Positions 39,107 through 47,323 of a DNA stretch of 64,000 nt are shown piece after piece. The DNA is from Deltaproteobacteria bacterium (GTDB taxonomy: Bacteria > Myxococcota > Myxococcia > SLRQ01). The stretch spans positions 163,190 to 227,189 of the forward strand of contig JARGFU010000002.1 of NCBI GenBank assembly GCA_029210625.1. Direction: 5' to 3'. The notes below the pieces were generated by a model, which was given only the letters and a program-made list of their open reading frames with translations, was not told the origin of the DNA and did no database searches. Within the stretch, counting starts at the first letter, position 1, and each line of letters opens with the position of its first letter. The position numbers were made by a program, and so were the translations under genes.

Positions 39107-40018
39107 ATGCGCAAGACCGTGCTGGGCGTCGCCGTCGTCCTCTCCGTCTCCGGCTGTCTGGAGCGCCCGGGAGGCAACCAGAGCGACTGGGACGTGAGGG
39201 GGAACTACGATCTCACCTATCAGGATCAGATCGACCTGAAGCTGAACATCGCCGGGGCCATCCGGGAGGCCACCGCCACCGGCTACGGTGGGGTGGTGGA
39301 CTTCGGGATGCACGAGGGCAACCCGCTGACCCTCGACCTCTCCGCGCACTGCGCCAAGGAGGAGGTCGTCTGCCCGAACGAGTCCTTCTGGGACAAGGTG
39401 GCCATCGATCAGGTGAACGCGGACCGCAACACGGCCCTGCACTCGATCATGGTCGTCGACGACACGGTCCACGACCTGCCCGAGGGGACGAACGCCGAGT
39501 CGCGGGGCGGCATCGTCAACCAGGATCGCAACAACCGCTTCCTGGTCGGCCTCGGCCTGGCCGGCGCGGCGCAGGGGGCCTGCGGCGCCCTGGCGGCCTC
39601 GGTGGCGGTGGGCCGCTTCACCCACGCGGGCGAGTCCATCGAGACCGAGATCGTCTACCGGGACGAGAGCGGCCAGCCCTGCGTGCCGGGGGAGGGTGAC
39701 GGCGGCACGGCCGACGGCGGCGCGGTGGTGGACGGCGGTGACGGCGCCACCGGGGGCGAGTGCCTCGAGGTGCTGGCCGAGCGGCTGACCTGGCCCGCGG
39801 GCGCGGCGGTCGATGGCATCGAGGACGGCCGGGTGATCATGGCCTGGGCCGGCGGCTGCGCCTTCGGCCCGATCCTCGTCGGCGCCACCCTCACCATGCA
39901 GGTGCGCTACGACGGCGTCCGCACCGGCGACTACGACCCGCCCCTGGGCGTCGACCCGCCGATCACCGTCGAGGGCGAGGTCCCGCCGGACGAGCCCATC
40001 GCGGCCGAGGGCGGCTGA
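39107..40018 (+). CDS. lipoprotein of unknown function
   Basis: 303 residues with a lipoprotein signal ending LSVSGC. Residues ~25-185 form one domain (GNYDLTYQDQIDLKLNIAG, later HSIMVVDDTVHDLP), then a DGGTADGG-type flexible linker with no Cys and a small C-terminal beta-rich domain ending in an acidic PPDEPIAAEGG. No family recognised. AGGAGGAGG lies directly upstream of the ATG at 39107, which is chosen over upstream in-frame starts because it gives the signal peptide. The Asp-Gly linker matches the lipoprotein at 13258. Confidence 0.75.
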   Translation: MRKTVLGVAVVLSVSGCLERPGGNQSDWDVRGNYDLTYQDQIDLKLNIAGAIREATATGYGGVVDFGMHEGNPLTLDLSAHCAKEEVVCPNESFWDKVAIDQVNADRNTALHSIMVVDDTVHDLPEGTNAESRGGIVNQDRNNRFLVGLGLAGAAQGACGALAASVAVGRFTHAGESIETEIVYRDESGQPCVPGEGDGGTADGGAVVDGGDGATGGECLEVLAERLTWPAGAAVDGIEDGRVIMAWAGGCAFGPILVGATLTMQVRYDGVRTGDYDPPLGVDPPITVEGEVPPDEPIAAEGG

Positions 40019-40040
40019 GCGGCCATAACGTAAAATTTAA

Positions 40041-40069
40041 TTGCCAATAAGTTTCTTGGTGGTCATAAT
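40041..40069 (+). promoter_or_regulatory. sigma-70-type promoter of hipBA
   Basis: TTGCCA (40041-40046), a 17-base spacer and CATAAT (40064-40069), each one mismatch from consensus, lie in an AT-rich patch unlike the surrounding GC-rich DNA. Transcription would start within a few bases of the hipB ATG at 40080, giving an almost leaderless message. Confidence 0.75.
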
Positions 40070-40077
40070 ACTGACCA
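40060..40077. promoter_or_regulatory. hipB operator dyad over the -10 element
   Basis: TGGTCA (40060-40065) and TGACCA (40072-40077) are perfect inverted repeats around TAATAC. The dyad covers the -10 hexamer of hipBA and ends 2 bases before the hipB start, as expected for autorepression by HipB. Confidence 0.7.
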
Positions 40078-40079
40078 TC

Positions 40080-40439
40080 ATGCCCCGAAAAAGCGCTACC
40101 CCTTACCCCGCTGTCCGCCGCTTCCTCGCGGAGCTGGGTGAGAACCTCCGTCTGGCCCGGCTGCGTCGTGGCTTCTCGATGGAGCTGGTCGCCCGGCGGG
40201 CCGGGATGTCCCGGGTCACCTTGCGCGCGGTGGAGCGGGGTGAGCCGGCGGTGACGCTCGGCTCCTACGCCAACGTCCTCCACGTGCTCGGGTTGCACGA
40301 AGATCTGGGTCTTCTGGCCCGGGACGATCTCCTCGGGCGCAAGCTCCAGGATGCGGGGCTCCCGACCCGGCGACGGGCCCCGAGACGCTCGAAGGGCGGG
40401 TCCGACTCCGAGGCAGGCACCCCGGAGGAGAGCGAGTGA
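40080..40439 (+). CDS. hipB: HipB-like antitoxin/transcriptional regulator
   Basis: 119 residues. An XRE/Cro-type helix-turn-helix spans ~12-70: LGENLRLARLRRGFSMELVARRAGMSRVTLRAVERG. The C-terminal ~45 residues are Arg/Lys-rich and then acidic. HipB antitoxins bind a dyad upstream of their operon and sequester HipA. The ATG at 40080 is chosen over an upstream frame start at 40041, which lies within the promoter. The stop overlaps the hipA start (TGATG), so antitoxin and toxin are coupled. Confidence 0.88.
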   Translation: MPRKSATPYPAVRRFLAELGENLRLARLRRGFSMELVARRAGMSRVTLRAVERGEPAVTLGSYANVLHVLGLHEDLGLLARDDLLGRKLQDAGLPTRRRAPRRSKGGSDSEAGTPEESE

Positions 40440-41722
40440 TGGCCGGGCGCCGCATCATCGAGGTCGTCGCGGACTGGGCTGCGCTGGGGGGGGCGCGGAC
40501 GATGGGGTGGCTCACGGCGACCCCCGCGAGGGGCAAGGAGGTCTTCGCCTTCGAGTACGACGAGGACTGGCTCGGCTCGGCCGCCCGGATCCAGCTCGAT
40601 CCCTCGATGTCGCTCTGGGAGGGTCCGCAGTATGCACCTCGCGATCGAGAGACCTTCGGGGTCTTCCTCGACTCCTCGCCGGACCGCTGGGGTCGGGTGC
40701 TCATGCGCAGAAGGGAGGCCCTGCTCGCCCGGGCCGAGGGGCGCACCGAGCGCAACCTCCTCGAGTCGGACTACCTCCTCGGCGTGCACGACGGGCACCG
40801 CATGGGCGGGCTGCGCTTCCGGGTCGAGGGGCGCTTCCTCGACGACAACGACGAGCTCGCCTCGCCACCCTGGACCTCGCTGCGAGAGCTCGAGCACGCC
40901 AGCCTCCAGCTCGAGCGTGAGGGAGTCGAGGAGGATCCCGACTACGGTCGGTGGCTGAAGATGCTGATCGCGCCCGGCGGCTCCCTCGGTGGTGCCCGCC
41001 CGAAGGCCAGCGTCCGGGACGAGCGTGATCACCTCTGGATCGCCAAGTTCCCCAGCCGCGGAGACGACGAGGACGTGGGGGCCTGGGAGCAGGTGGCCTG
41101 CGACCTGGCCCGGCGGGCCGGCGTCGTCGTGCCCGAGACGCAGCTGCGCCGCTTCGGCTCCGGGAGGGGAGAGGACCGGGGGCATCACACCTTCCTGAGC
41201 CGGCGCTTCGACCGGGTCGGCGTCGGCCGCCTCCACTTCGCCTCGGCCATGACCCTGCTCGGCCGGATCGATGGGCAAGGCGCCGGCGAGGGGGTGAGCT
41301 ACCTGGAGCTGGCGGAGCTGCTCATGCGCCTGGGGTCCCGGACGGGAGAGGATCTCGAGCAGCTCTGGCGGCGCATCGTCTTCTCGATCTGCATCTCGAA
41401 CACCGACGACCACCTGCGCGACCACGGCTTCCTGCTCGAAGCGGAGGGGTGGGCGCTCTCCCCGGCCTACGACCTCAACCCGGATCCCGCAGGTGAGGGT
41501 CTGCAGCTCAACGTCTCGGAGTCCGACAACCGCCAGGACCTCGAGCTCGCGCTCTCGGTGGCGGAGGTGTTCCGGCTGAAGCACGAGCGTGCGCGGGAGA
41601 TCGTCGACGAGGTGGTGGCGGCCGTGCGGACCTGGCGGGAGGTGGCGGCCGGTCACGGCCTCTCGCGGGCCAGGCAAGATCGGATGCGGCGGGCCTTCCG
41701 GAAGGCCGTCGGGGGCGACTAA
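40439..41722 (+). CDS. hipA: HipA-like serine/threonine kinase toxin
   Basis: 427 residues. HipA kinases phosphorylate targets such as glutamyl-tRNA synthetase and slow growth. N-terminal region with FGVFLDSSPDRWGR and DYLLGVHDGHRMGGLRF; GGARPKASV near 182 is the Gly-rich loop with the regulatory Ser region; the catalytic loop reads SNTDDHLRDHGFLL near 321; YDLNPDP is the metal-binding Asp. In the catalytic loop the position of the usual metal-binding Asn is Asp, which could alter activity. Start at ATG 40439 after GGAGGAG; a GTG one codon earlier is possible. Partner hipB overlaps by one base. Confidence 0.88.
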   Translation: MAGRRIIEVVADWAALGGARTMGWLTATPARGKEVFAFEYDEDWLGSAARIQLDPSMSLWEGPQYAPRDRETFGVFLDSSPDRWGRVLMRRREALLARAEGRTERNLLESDYLLGVHDGHRMGGLRFRVEGRFLDDNDELASPPWTSLRELEHASLQLEREGVEEDPDYGRWLKMLIAPGGSLGGARPKASVRDERDHLWIAKFPSRGDDEDVGAWEQVACDLARRAGVVVPETQLRRFGSGRGEDRGHHTFLSRRFDRVGVGRLHFASAMTLLGRIDGQGAGEGVSYLELAELLMRLGSRTGEDLEQLWRRIVFSICISNTDDHLRDHGFLLEAEGWALSPAYDLNPDPAGEGLQLNVSESDNRQDLELALSVAEVFRLKHERAREIVDEVVAAVRTWREVAAGHGLSRARQDRMRRAFRKAVGGD

Positions 41723-41799
41723 ACCAGAGCGCCCCGCGCCCTTCGCCTCGACCCGACGATTGCTGCTAGCTTCCGCTTCCATCCACCAAGGGGGAAGCG

Positions 41800-42354
41800 A
41801 TGCAGAAGCAGGAGTACGTCCAGCAGATCGTCTCGAAGTCCTACGAGCGGGCCTCCCGGGATCCGGTCTTCCTCGACAAGCTGATCAGCGACCGCCAGGC
41901 CGCCCTCGAGGAGGTCTACGAGGAGATCCCCGGGGAGGACGGCACCGAGCGGCCGACCCTCGCCGAGAAGAAGGAGGTCTTCGCCAAGGCGGGCACCTAC
42001 CTACAGACGGCGCCCATCCTGAAGCGCGCCGAGATGGAGCGCCTGGTCGGCCAGCTCATCGACGACTCCCGCACCGCCTACCTGCGGACCATCGTCCAGA
42101 GCCAGGCCCTCTTCTGGGTGGGCGTGTTCCTCGCGCTGGTGACGGTGGGGGTGGAGCTCTGGGGCCTGATGACCCAGGTCGCGCAGGGCTCCCTCGAGGA
42201 GGCCACCCGGATCAGCGACGCCCTCGGGCGGGCCGCCGAGGACTCGGCAGCGCGGATCGAGCGCTACTGCGAGTACCGCAGCGGCGACTCCCGCGTGCCG
42301 CCCGCCGCGCCGCCTCCGGTGCCCTTCGCGCCGCCTCCCGGCCAGCCTTCCTGA
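41800..42354 (+). CDS. hypothetical protein with one transmembrane helix
   Basis: Not recognised. 184 residues: a charged, helical N-terminal ~100 residues, one hydrophobic helix (ALFWVGVFLALVTVGVELWGL, about 103-123), a second short helical stretch, and a Pro-rich tail (PPAAPPPVPFAPPP). AAGGGGGAAG precedes the ATG, and TTGCTGCTAGCTT upstream may be part of a promoter. It stands between hipBA and abiE, 77 bases from hipA and 108 from abiEi, on the same strand. It could be a coiled-coil membrane protein of the island; nothing in the sequence ties it to either toxin system. Confidence 0.65.
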   Translation: MQKQEYVQQIVSKSYERASRDPVFLDKLISDRQAALEEVYEEIPGEDGTERPTLAEKKEVFAKAGTYLQTAPILKRAEMERLVGQLIDDSRTAYLRTIVQSQALFWVGVFLALVTVGVELWGLMTQVAQGSLEEATRISDALGRAAEDSAARIERYCEYRSGDSRVPPAAPPPVPFAPPPGQPS

Positions 42355-42462
42355 GGCTCGGCGAGCTTCCCGGTCTCCGGGGCCATTACCTCCGCCACTC
42401 CACTTGCCGAGCCGCCCTGTCGTGGGTATGTTTTTTCCGGTAGATTTAATACGGAGATCGAT

Positions 42463-43056
42463 ATGGGAGTCGTCGCGAAGCCCGAGCTGGAGCCCGGAAG
42501 GGCCTATCGCACCCGCGAACTGCGACGGTGGAGCGCCAACCCGACCCGGCTGGCGCGACGCCTGGTGCGAGAGGGGGTGCTGCGCGAGGCGGCCCATGGG
42601 CTCTTCTATGCGCCCGTCCCCAGTCGGTTCGGACCGGCGCCGGTCGACGACGAGGAGCTCCTTCGCGCCTTTCTCGAGGGTGATCGCTTCGTGATCACCG
42701 GCCCACCGCGCTGGAACTCGCTCGGCCTCGGTTCGACCGCGATGTTCGCCGAGACCCTCGTCTACAACACCCGGCGCACCGATGAGCTGGTCTTCGACGG
42801 GCGGCCCTTTCGACTGCGCAGGGTCTACTTCCCGGACAAGCCGACCCCGGAGTGGTTCGTCGTGGACCTGCTCCAGCACCACGAGCTGGCGGGGGTCTCC
42901 CCCGAGGAGCTCGAGGCGAGGCTGAAGGCCACGATCCGCGAAGGGCGCTGGGACGTCGAGCACTTGGTCGAGATGGCCGAGGCGTATGGCACCAAGGCGA
43001 CGCTGGCGCTGGTCGAGGCCAGTGTCGCGGAAGCGAGTGCCGTCGCCCGCCCATGA
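42463..43056 (+). CDS. abiEi: AbiEi-like antitoxin, type IV toxin-antitoxin
   Basis: 197 residues. The N-terminus YRTRELRRWSANPTRLARRLVREGVLREAAHGLFY is a winged helix-turn-helix of the AbiEi type; the rest has the antitoxin core (GPPRWNSLGLGSTAMFAETLVYNTRRT). AbiEi represses its operon and counteracts AbiEii by modifying or bypassing its action. An AT-rich leader (TAGATTTAATACGGAG) precedes the ATG. The stop overlaps the toxin start (ATGA). It was described first as a phage abortive-infection gene. Confidence 0.87.
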   Translation: MGVVAKPELEPGRAYRTRELRRWSANPTRLARRLVREGVLREAAHGLFYAPVPSRFGPAPVDDEELLRAFLEGDRFVITGPPRWNSLGLGSTAMFAETLVYNTRRTDELVFDGRPFRLRRVYFPDKPTPEWFVVDLLQHHELAGVSPEELEARLKATIREGRWDVEHLVEMAEAYGTKATLALVEASVAEASAVARP

Positions 43057-44000
43057 CCTTCGTTCACCAGGACCCCGAGTTCGATCGCCTCCTGCGAATC
43101 GTCGCCCAGGATCGCGAGATCGACGTCGCGCTCGTCGAGAAGGACTACTGGGTGACCCACTCCCTCTGGGCGCTGCACCAGACCGGGCTGGACCTCTGGT
43201 TCAAGGGCGGCACCTCGCTGTCGAAGGGCTTCGGCCTCATCCAGCGCTTCTCCGAGGACCTCGACCTGATGATCGAGCCGGGCTCGGTCCCGGGGATGCC
43301 GAGGCCCGGCAGCGTGAAGAACAAGAAGATGGCCGCAGTCGAGAGACGCCACGCCTACTTCGACGCGCTGGTGGGCGCGATGGTGATCCCCGACGTCCAG
43401 GTTGAGCGAGACCGGAGCCGCCTCGACGAACAGGCCCGGGGCGCCGAGTACCTGGCCCGCTACCCTGGCAGGTACCTGGGCCACCTGGCGCCCGCGATGC
43501 TCCCCTTCGTCAAACTGGAGGTCGGTCAGGCCAGGGTCGTTCCCTGCGTCGCCCGGCCGCTGGGCTCCTTCGTCCACACCTACCTGGAGACGAAGGGCCA
43601 GCTCGGGGCGTTCTCCGACAACCGCCCCGGGTCGGTCAGGTGCGTGCACCCCGTGGTGACCCTCTTCGAGAAGCTCGACGCGCTGATGCGACGCTACCCC
43701 AGAGAGGTGATGGAGCCGGACACCTTCGTTCGCCATTACGAGGACGCCGCGCAGATCGTCCGGTCCATCGATGGGCTGCCCGATCCCGGGCGGACGCCGG
43801 CCGAGCTCATGCAGGAGATGATCGAGAGCGGGGACCTCCAGAGGGCGCCGACCCCCGAGGAGCCCTCTCTCGTCCTCGAGGATCCGGAGAAGCGCCGGAA
43901 GATCGCGCAGGCCTACGTGCGGATCTCACCCATGTACTGGGGGCCGCGGATGGGACTCGAGGAGGCCTGCGAGGTCATCCGGGGTTGGCTGGGAGGCTGA
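43053..44000 (+). CDS. abiEii: AbiEii-like nucleotidyltransferase toxin
   Basis: 315 residues. VEKDYWVTHSLWAL and FKGGTSLSKGFGLIQRFSEDLDL (residues 23 and 50 onward) hold the nucleotidyltransferase signature Gly-Gly-x-Ser...Asp-x-Asp. Later conserved parts include the Lys/Glu region VTLFEKLDALMRR. Homologues transfer nucleotides to tRNA or other RNA and cause growth arrest. It overlaps the antitoxin gene by 4 bases and is followed by a terminator and then by two tRNA genes on the opposite strand. No truncation seen. Confidence 0.88.
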   Translation: MTFVHQDPEFDRLLRIVAQDREIDVALVEKDYWVTHSLWALHQTGLDLWFKGGTSLSKGFGLIQRFSEDLDLMIEPGSVPGMPRPGSVKNKKMAAVERRHAYFDALVGAMVIPDVQVERDRSRLDEQARGAEYLARYPGRYLGHLAPAMLPFVKLEVGQARVVPCVARPLGSFVHTYLETKGQLGAFSDNRPGSVRCVHPVVTLFEKLDALMRRYPREVMEPDTFVRHYEDAAQIVRSIDGLPDPGRTPAELMQEMIESGDLQRAPTPEEPSLVLEDPEKRRKIAQAYVRISPMYWGPRMGLEEACEVIRGWLGG

Positions 44001-44009
44001 ACCAAAAGG

Positions 44010-44043
44010 AAAGGGCCCGCTCCCGGGAGGGAGGGGCCCTTTT
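44010..44043. terminator. bidirectional terminator between abiEii and tRNA-Asp
   Basis: AAAGGGCCC (44010-44018) and GGGCCCTTT (44034-44042) pair perfectly around a 15-base loop and end in a T-run for the plus strand; the minus strand reads a comparable T-rich end (CCTTTT). It can end both the abiE and the tRNA transcripts. Confidence 0.85.
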
Positions 44044-44120
<77 letters not shown>

Positions 44121-44138
44121 GTATTCGGAAATCTGTAT

Positions 44139-44210
44139 TGGGCGGAACTGGGTTCGAACCAGTGACCCTCGGTGTGTAAGACCGATGCTCTACCGCTGAG
44201 CTACCCGCCC
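44139..44210 (-). tRNA. tRNA-Val (TAC)
   Basis: Acceptor GGGCGGG/TCCGCCC, D-arm TAGCTCAGCGGTAGAGC, anticodon stem TCGGT/ACCGA with loop CTTACAC (anticodon TAC), T-loop GGTTCGAACCC, discriminator A. CCA is not encoded, unlike the neighbouring tRNA-Asp. Confidence 0.96.
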
Positions 44211-44228
44211 GAGGCGGGCGAGAGCGAG

Positions 44229-44258
44229 TATTTAGTCGGGGGCCCCCTGGGGTGTCAA
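44229..44258 (-). promoter_or_regulatory. sigma-70 promoter of the tRNA-Val/tRNA-Asp transcript
   Basis: On the minus strand TTGACA (44258-44253, perfect consensus), an 18-base spacer and TAAATA (44234-44229) place the transcription start near 44221, about 10 bases before tRNA-Val. Confidence 0.8.
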
Positions 44259-44335
44259 GCCTTCCTTTCACCGATTCGTCAGGGCCTCCCGAATGCCTTC
44301 CCCGGGGGGCTTTTGGCGGATATCCTCACGAATTC

Positions 44336-45334
44336 ATGGGAAACGAGCAAGGCGCCTCCATTCTGGGCATCCGTTCGGCCTCGCTGGACGAGGGCGCCCT
44401 CGAGGCCCTGCTGACCGCCGACGGGCACGAGGTGCGCTGGTGCAGCCTGGACGAGGCCCTCCGGCGCCTGGGGCAGGAGCCCCTGCCGGACCTGGTGATC
44501 GGCTACCACGACGACGAGACCCAGGAGATGGAGCGCCTCTTCGTGCACCTGCGCGAGGGGAGGCACCAGGATCGCTTCGTCCCCTGCCTGGTCCTCTGCC
44601 CCAAGGGGAAGACCCGGGCCCGGGTGCAGGCCCTCCAGGCCGGCGCCGACGAGTGCATGGACCGGGAGGGTGAGCCCTCGGAGATGATCGCCCGCATCGG
44701 CGCGCTGCTGCGGATCAAGTCCATCCAGGACCGGATGGCGAAGTCCCGGCGCGAGCTGCAGCGCCGGGTCGCCACCGATCGGGTCACGGGCCTGCTCAAC
44801 CGCGCCAACTTCGAGGTGCGCTGCAGCCAGGAGCTGGAGCGGGCCCGCCGCTACCAGGAGCCCCTGGCCCTGCTGGTGGTCGACCTCGACGGCTTCCGGG
44901 AGTTCAACCGGCAGGAGGGGGAGGGGATGGGAAACTCCGTCCTCACCGAGACCGGGCAGATCCTCGAGGAGGTGGTGCGCGAGGTCGATCTGGTGGGGCG
45001 CCTCTCGGCGGACACCTTCGGCGTCGTCCTGCCCAACACCCACGTCACCGGCGCGGTCACCGCCGCCGAGCGCGTCTGGCGCGCGGTGGGCGGGCGGACC
45101 TTCGTCCACGAGGCGCGGACCGCGAGAATGACCTGCTCGGTGGGCATCGCCTTCTTCCCGGCGCGGGGGGTGCGGGTGCCCGAGGACCTGCTGCGCCGCG
45201 GCCGCGAGGCCCTCTACCGGGCCAAGCAGGAGGGCCGGAACCGGATCTGCCTCTACCAGGCCGCCCACTACCTCTACGAGCCGGGCGAGGCCCAGGACGA
45301 GAGCGAAGTCGAGCCGAACCATGGCGGCGCCTGA
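44336..45334 (+). CDS. pseudo-receiver plus degenerate GGDEF protein
   Basis: 332 residues. Residues ~5-120 have a receiver-like fold (DLVIGYHDDE; GKTRARVQALQAGADECMD), but the phospho-Asp position is Tyr and the first acidic pair is absent. A GGDEF domain follows (ATDRVTGLLNRANFEVRC onward); the active-site motif reads SADTF instead of GGDEF, so diguanylate cyclase activity is unlikely, and no RxxD inhibitory site is evident. The ATG at 44336 has no clear Shine-Dalgarno, but TATCCT ends 9 bases before it, suggesting a leaderless transcript. It overlaps the next gene by 14 bases. A regulatory or scaffold role is likely. Confidence 0.82.
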   Translation: MGNEQGASILGIRSASLDEGALEALLTADGHEVRWCSLDEALRRLGQEPLPDLVIGYHDDETQEMERLFVHLREGRHQDRFVPCLVLCPKGKTRARVQALQAGADECMDREGEPSEMIARIGALLRIKSIQDRMAKSRRELQRRVATDRVTGLLNRANFEVRCSQELERARRYQEPLALLVVDLDGFREFNRQEGEGMGNSVLTETGQILEEVVREVDLVGRLSADTFGVVLPNTHVTGAVTAAERVWRAVGGRTFVHEARTARMTCSVGIAFFPARGVRVPEDLLRRGREALYRAKQEGRNRICLYQAAHYLYEPGEAQDESEVEPNHGGA

Positions 45335-46307
45335 AGCCCCTCCTCACCAGATCTGCCTGGTGGTGGACGACAGCCTGACCGTCCGGCGGGGCCTGAAGCT
45401 GGCCCTGCAGAAGGCCGGCCTCTTCGGGGAGGTGCTGGAGGCGGACGACGGGGACACCGCCCTCACTCTCGTCGAGGAGCGGCACGTGCGGGGCCTGCCG
45501 GGGGTGGACCTGGTCCTGGCCGATCTGGTCATGCCCCGGATGGACGGCTTCGAGTTCCTGGCGGCCTTCAAGCGGGATCCCGGCCGCGCCATGATCCCGG
45601 TGATCGTGCTGACCGGCCAGGAGTCGACCAAGAAGAAGGTCCGCGCCCTCGACGCCGGCGCCGCCGACTACCTGGTGAAGCCCTTCGACAACGCCGAGCT
45701 GATCGCGCGGGTGAGGGTGCACCTGAAGGTGAAGAACCTGCAGGACGAGCTGCGCGAGCTGAACAAGCGCCTCCAGGCCCTCTCGACCGTCGACGCGGTG
45801 ACGGGGCTGCCGAACCGCCCGGCCTTCCTCGAGACCCTCGACCGCGAGCTGGCCCGGGCCCGCCGCCACGGCACGAAGGTGGCGCTGCTCACCATCGAGA
45901 TCGATCACCTCTGGTCCTTCGCGGCGGCGCACGGGAAGGAGCTGGCCGACCAGGCCCTGGCCGAGCTGGCGGCGCTGCTGAAGGAGACCCTGCGCAAGAC
46001 CGACTCCCTGGGTCGTTACTCGGGCACCGAGCTGGTCGCCCTCCTCCCGGAGACCGCCCGGGTCGAGGCCGCCGCGGTGGGCGAGAAGCTCCGCGCGGTG
46101 GTCGCCGCCCGGCCCGGAGCGGCCGAGCCCCACCTCACCCTGAGCGTCGGCGTCGCCTGCTACCCGGATCAGCAGGTGGGCGATCCCCGGACCCTCCTGC
46201 GGGCCTCCGAGCTGGCCCTGCAGCAGTCCCGTCAGCTGGGCCGCAACCGGGTGGCCATGTGGATGGGTGAGCTCGGCATCCCGGCCTCGGTGGCCGTCCA
46301 GGTCTAG
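45321..46307 (+). CDS. response regulator with degenerate GGDEF domain
   Basis: 328 residues. The receiver is intact: VVDDS (acidic pair), LADLVMPRMDG with the phospho-Asp, VLTGQ and VKPF with the Thr and Lys. The C-terminal GGDEF domain (STVDAVTGLPNRPAFLETL onward) has SGTEL where GGDEF should be, so it should not make c-di-GMP. Both this and the overlapping upstream protein share the same plan and the same defect, suggesting they arose by duplication or work as a pair. The partner kinase is not in the window. Start ATG at 45321 lies within the upstream gene. Confidence 0.88.
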   Translation: MAAPEAPPHQICLVVDDSLTVRRGLKLALQKAGLFGEVLEADDGDTALTLVEERHVRGLPGVDLVLADLVMPRMDGFEFLAAFKRDPGRAMIPVIVLTGQESTKKKVRALDAGAADYLVKPFDNAELIARVRVHLKVKNLQDELRELNKRLQALSTVDAVTGLPNRPAFLETLDRELARARRHGTKVALLTIEIDHLWSFAAAHGKELADQALAELAALLKETLRKTDSLGRYSGTELVALLPETARVEAAAVGEKLRAVVAARPGAAEPHLTLSVGVACYPDQQVGDPRTLLRASELALQQSRQLGRNRVAMWMGELGIPASVAVQV

Positions 46308-46309
46308 GC

Positions 46310-47323
46310 ATGAGGGACCGGCTCCGCCTCGGCGCGCTCGCCTGCCTCGCCACCCTGGTGGTCACGCCGGGCGCCCGGGCCGCCCTGCGCGAGGACATCG
46401 CCGCCGACGTCGCCCGCACGGCGGTGCACCAGGGCCTCCTTCGCCAGGGGACGCAGACCGCGGCCGATCACGGCGACCTCGACGGCGACGGCCGCCACGA
46501 GGGGGTGGTGGCCTACAAGATCCGCACCCCCGACCGGACGCTGTGGGGAGTGCTGGTGATCTACCAGAGCTTCGAGGCGGTCTACCGCGAGCGCAGCATC
46601 GTGGCCTGGAAGGGGGCCTGGCCCGAGACCCTGGGCGTCGCCATGGAGCGGCTGGAGGTCGGCTTACGCGCGGGCGAGGGCGAGGAGGCCCGCGGCGGCC
46701 AGGAGGTCCTGCGCTGGGAGAAGGATCTCGACTGGCAGCGCGAGCGCGATGGGAGGCTGCGGGACGTGAAGCCCTGGGCGAGCTCGACCCTCGACGGGCG
46801 CAAGAGCCGCGGGGGCAAGACCAGCGCCGAGCACCTGGTGGACGACCGGATGGACACCGGCTGGGCCGAGAGCGCCCTGGGCACCGGCATCTCGGAGCGG
46901 GTGCGCCTCTCCTTCACCGGGCCGGTGGACCTGGCCCTGCTGGGCCTGGCCGGGGGTAACGGCGCCTCGGACGAGGCCTTCGAGCTCTCCAACCGGGTGG
47001 GGCGCTTCGAGCTGCGGGTGCTCACGGCCTCCGACGAGGGCGACCCCGCCGCGGGCATCGACTACACGGCCATGGGCCTGGCCTTCAGCGGGCAGAAGGA
47101 GCACTTCGACCTGCGGGACGAGCCCGGGATGGTCTTCCTGCCGGTGGACGTCACCGAGGTGAAGCACCTGGAGCTGAAGATCGAGTCGGTCTTCCTCGGG
47201 GACAAGTTCGACGACTGCTGGATCTCCGAGCTCGTGCCGGTGCGGCAGAGGCCCACCCCGGCGCTCGAGCTCCTGAACCCGCCGAAGCCGCCGCCCCCGC
47301 TGACGGGCTCGGGCCCCGGCTAG
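46310..47323 (+). CDS. exported protein with NADase-type glycan-binding-like domain
   Basis: 337 residues with a signal peptide (LACLATLVVTPGARA). Residues ~50-70 hold DLDGDGRHEGVV, a calcium-binding type Asp motif, in a domain that reads like an integrin/FG-GAP or secreted-enzyme accessory unit. From ~155 to ~320 WASSTLDGRK, HLVDDRMDTGWAE and ERVRLSFTGPVDLALLGLAGGN match discoidin-like glycan-binding domains that accompany secreted NADases. A Pro-rich tail ends it. It starts 2 bases after the response-regulator stop, so it is probably in the same transcript. It shares the CTAG at its end with the convergent gene. Confidence 0.72.
   Translation: MRDRLRLGALACLATLVVTPGARAALREDIAADVARTAVHQGLLRQGTQTAADHGDLDGDGRHEGVVAYKIRTPDRTLWGVLVIYQSFEAVYRERSIVAWKGAWPETLGVAMERLEVGLRAGEGEEARGGQEVLRWEKDLDWQRERDGRLRDVKPWASSTLDGRKSRGGKTSAEHLVDDRMDTGWAESALGTGISERVRLSFTGPVDLALLGLAGGNGASDEAFELSNRVGRFELRVLTASDEGDPAAGIDYTAMGLAFSGQKEHFDLRDEPGMVFLPVDVTEVKHLELKIESVFLGDKFDDCWISELVPVRQRPTPALELLNPPKPPPPLTGSGPG

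Noticed and set aside
44312..44330. TTGGCGGATATCCTCA as a further sigma-54 promoter
   Set aside because: It has the GG but no GC at the -12 position 10 bases later.
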